Source: Trichomonas tenax
Lineage: Eukaryota; Parabasalia; Trichomonadida; Trichomonadidae
Assembly: GCA_023091735.1 (NCBI GenBank)
Contig: JALKBU010001029.1
Span: forward strand, 1-18,141
Direction of reading: 5' to 3'
DNA: 18,141 nucleotides
Shown here: positions 15,973-18,141 of the stretch, piece after piece
Layout of the letters: each line of letters begins with the position of its first letter
Position numbering within the stretch: position 1 is the first letter of the stretch
Notes under the pieces: generated by a model
Databases searched by the model: none
Told to the model about the DNA's origin: nothing
What the model saw: only the letters and a program-made list of their open reading frames with translations
Program-made: the position numbers and the translations under genes

Positions 15973-18003
15973 ATGGGAATTGCAGTCAACCAAGTCCGCA
16001 TAAAAGGCTTTGAATCTCGTCATTACTGTCTCTCCTGCGACAAAATACTCGAAAACGACGAAGACCTTGCTAATCATTACCACGAACACACAGATGACGC
16101 AGACTTCGAGGCTTCACTGTTCTACCAAAGGCTCCTCACAATGACTAAGAGCAGAGGCAGAGTTCCCTCAGTCCAAGAATTCTTCAAAGACATTCACATC
16201 GGAATATTCGACACACTGATTGAATATAAGACGGAAAGGTCCTATATGATAACAGGCTCAGACCGCATAGACTACGTACACAACAAATTCCCAGCAAATG
16301 CAGATGATGCAGAACATCCACACTTCGTCTTCAACACAACAGTCCCTCCGTACTACATCTCAATCATAGAAGAATCAAAGCTTCTATATCTAGTCAGGCA
16401 ACATCAAGGAGATGAAGCTGAGTTCAATCCAATCTTCATAAATGATGTGAGCTTCCCTCTCTCACTCGGCAATGATATCTACGAACACATCGTCACAATG
16501 TATGAGAATCAAGCAACAGAGAACACTCAAGCAGAAAATGAACAAGCGCAGAACATCACGATCATCAACACAAAAGAGTCTTATGACGAGTTCATCTAAA
16601 AACTCGAAGGAATCAAACAGTTAACTGAATTCGCAGAAATCAACACATTTTGCAACGAAATAGAAAACTACCGAGTCGACGAAGCACTAATCACACCAGA
16701 CACCCCAGCAATCGTTGAAATCCTCAACAAAACCTGCCACGTTCCCCGATGCAGCTAGGAATGTACAATACCAGGATGTGACTGTCGACAAAACTTCGAA
16801 GCACTCAATAACTACTCTAACCACCTCAAGAAGGTTGTCAAAACGCATTATCAATCACAAGTGTTAGGATTCACAGATCCACTGCTTACTTATTACTGGT
16901 AAATCCTCTGTCCCAGTCTCAAAGTCGCATATCATGGAGAAGAGATCCTCAGAAACTCAACAATCCACACATGTCCTTACTCAACATGCAACTACTTCTC
17001 CTGCGACTCGCACACATTTTCGGCACATATTGCAAGCAAAGAGCACAAAGGAAACTCATATGTCAAGAAGTTCAGTTTATTCTGGTGCACTACAATTGAA
17101 GACGCGAGACAAGGACATCTCCCAAGGAAAGCAGTCCTCATCAGTGAAACGAAAGGATACAAATGAACCCACGATCAATGCAACTAAATCTGCACAGACA
17201 CGATGAACCTGAAATCACATTGCAAGAAGAAACATCAAGCACCATTCATTCTTGGACAAGAACCAGATAACATTGAAGTCAGCATCAGATACAGCAGCGG
17301 TGAAGACATCCAAGCAGCTCTCGGTTCCCACATTCTTGAAGAGCAAGACAGAAGAGAACAACAACACAGAGCACAGATCACAGCCAACATCGAAGAAAGC
17401 GAACGACCAGCGCAAGAAGAACTCGACATTGATAACCTTCACGCAGCAATTATCAGCCACGACATCTAACGCATCAATCGCGAAAACAGAGAAGATGAAG
17501 AAGAAATGCCAAGGATTGTTCCTCCCACTGATCCAGCAGTCAATGAAGCCATCATCCAGAAAGCTCGAGACATCATCGCGAATCTCATGCCAGAGACAGC
17601 GAAAGGGTTCAGCATCCCACCAATGCTCTTCGACACAAGAAACTCAGCTATGCACGGCCTCAAAAATCTCTGTGTTACACAACTTCTTCCACTTGCAGAT
17701 CAATTCATGCCAAGAGATGACAGTCCCGACGAATGTCTAAAACTCGACGCGATGATCTTGGAAGCTGACCGGATTTGCAGAGAATTCATGTGCAGCAACC
17801 TCGGACGTGATGTTAAGCACATTGGAGACAACAACGCCAACAACACAGACGAGAATAGCAAACATGAGAATCACTCGCAACTCAAAGCAACAACAGCGAA
17901 GATAATCACTCTCCTCCACAAAGCAAGGTCACTTACCAAAGACAAACACATACAAATTGAGAATAACAAGTACCAGAAAACAGTCACAAAGCTCATCAAT
18001 CTT
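15973..18003 (+). pseudogene. N-terminal zinc-finger part of a non-LTR retrotransposon ORF, cut by a Maverick
   Basis: One frame runs 2.0 kb without any frameshift but with stops at 16597 (TAA), 16756 (TAG), 16900 (TAA), 17164 (TGA), 17185 (TAA) and 17467 (TAA). It contains several zinc fingers. Finger 1 is CLSCDKILENDEDLANHYHEH (C-X2-C-X12-H-X3-H, residues 19-39). A CX4C finger lies near 16760-16840. A CX4C-X12-HX5H finger lies near 16966-17046, and a shorter one near 17173-17232. Multiple N-terminal C2H2 fingers that bind target DNA are typical of R2- and NeSL-like elements, which fits the endonuclease-type tail at 4018-5289; common A/C-rich strand bias supports one family. The reverse transcriptase is expected beyond a Maverick whose terminus begins at 18004. 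The final Leu-Ser-stop of this frame comes from the Maverick end. Confidence 0.65.
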
Positions 18004-18141
18004 AGTTAGTAATAAGATGTTCGCATAACCCACGACTACGCCGTGGCTTCTGCTAACATCTTTTTATATATATTTACGACAGAGTTAGTTTTACAAGTTA
18101 GGGTCCCCCATATAGAAAATAAATTTTTGAATTTCTTATAA
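18004..18141 (+). mobile_element. Left-hand terminal repeat of a second Maverick (element B)
   Basis: The sequence starts AGTTAGTAAT and aligns throughout with the reverse complement of 262-400. The boundary coincides with the end of retroelement reading frame, so element B is inserted in the retrotransposon. The six preceding bases, AATCTT (17998-18003), are the predicted target duplication. Only the terminus is inside the window. Divergence from the other copy indicates a separate insertion rather than a recent duplicate. Confidence 0.7.
18015..18061. repeat. Terminal palindrome inside the Maverick repeat (right copy)
   Basis: AGATGTT pairs with AACATCT and CCACG (of CCCACGACTACG) with CGTGG inside, the same nested fold as at 343-389. 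Several loop and flank bases differ between the copies while the pairing is retained. Confidence 0.7.

Noticed and set aside
16934..17740. Second-frame ORFs inside the zinc-finger pseudogene.
   Set aside because: The main frame carries zinc-finger motifs across the same bases; the other frames are Ser/Thr/Lys-rich shadows.
15973..18009. Reassigned stop codons (TAA/TAG as Gln, as in some diplomonads) to explain the interrupted ORF.
   Set aside because: The host genes end normally at TAA (10941, 13737), TGA (6556, 7019) and TAG (15935). The other retroelement copy has only TGA stops, so decay by substitution is simpler.
262..18141. The window as a single giant Maverick bounded by the two inverted termini.
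   Set aside because: The termini point outward: capsid-type sequence lies left of position 400 and nothing Maverick-like lies just inside 18004. Host genes such as RasGAP and Moco sulfurase fill the interval.
1..18141. tRNA, rRNA or CRISPR features.
   Set aside because: No cloverleaf with the T-loop consensus, no rRNA blocks and no spaced identical repeats were noticed on either strand.

Overview
The window looks like nuclear DNA of a parabasalid protist (Trichomonas/Tritrichomonas type). The reasons are an AT-rich, gene-sparse layout, long intronless eukaryotic genes with very short leaders, a trichomonad-style initiator (TCATT) just before one ATG, and several Maverick/Polinton pieces. The species cannot be fixed from sequence alone.

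Layout: (1) 1-400 is the end of one Maverick: the tail of a capsid-type gene, then a terminal inverted repeat ending at 400 with the 5'-AG terminus typical of Polintons. It appears to sit inside the DNA polymerase B gene of an older Maverick, whose remains (polB fragment and two minus-strand genes) fill 401-1687. (2) 1695-2545 is non-coding and holds a series of unrelated, miRNA-precursor-like hairpins spaced about 100 bp apart; AT-rich DNA follows to about 4 kb. (3) 4018-5960 is a 5'-truncated non-LTR retrotransposon tail of the restriction-like-endonuclease (R2/R4-like) type, with three in-frame stops and no frameshift. (4) 6040-15937 is a host gene island: an NTF2-like protein (+), a RasGAP protein (-), a molybdenum cofactor sulfurase (-), an unrecognised 310-residue protein (-) and an unrecognised 171-residue protein (+). 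More hairpins and one near-perfect 53-bp inverted repeat lie between these genes. (5) 15973-18003 is the N-terminal, zinc-finger part of a non-LTR retrotransposon ORF with six in-frame stops and no frameshift. It is cut at 18004 by the terminal repeat of another Maverick that runs off the window.

Taken together, host genes stand between two nested transposon complexes. The two Maverick termini (400 and 18004) point outward from the island and share an internal palindrome. The most unusual signals are the periodic hairpin clusters in three intergenic regions, a roughly 65-bp upstream element shared by two unrelated genes, the stop-only decay of both retroelement ORFs, and a complete-looking Moco sulfurase in an anaerobic-type parasite genome.
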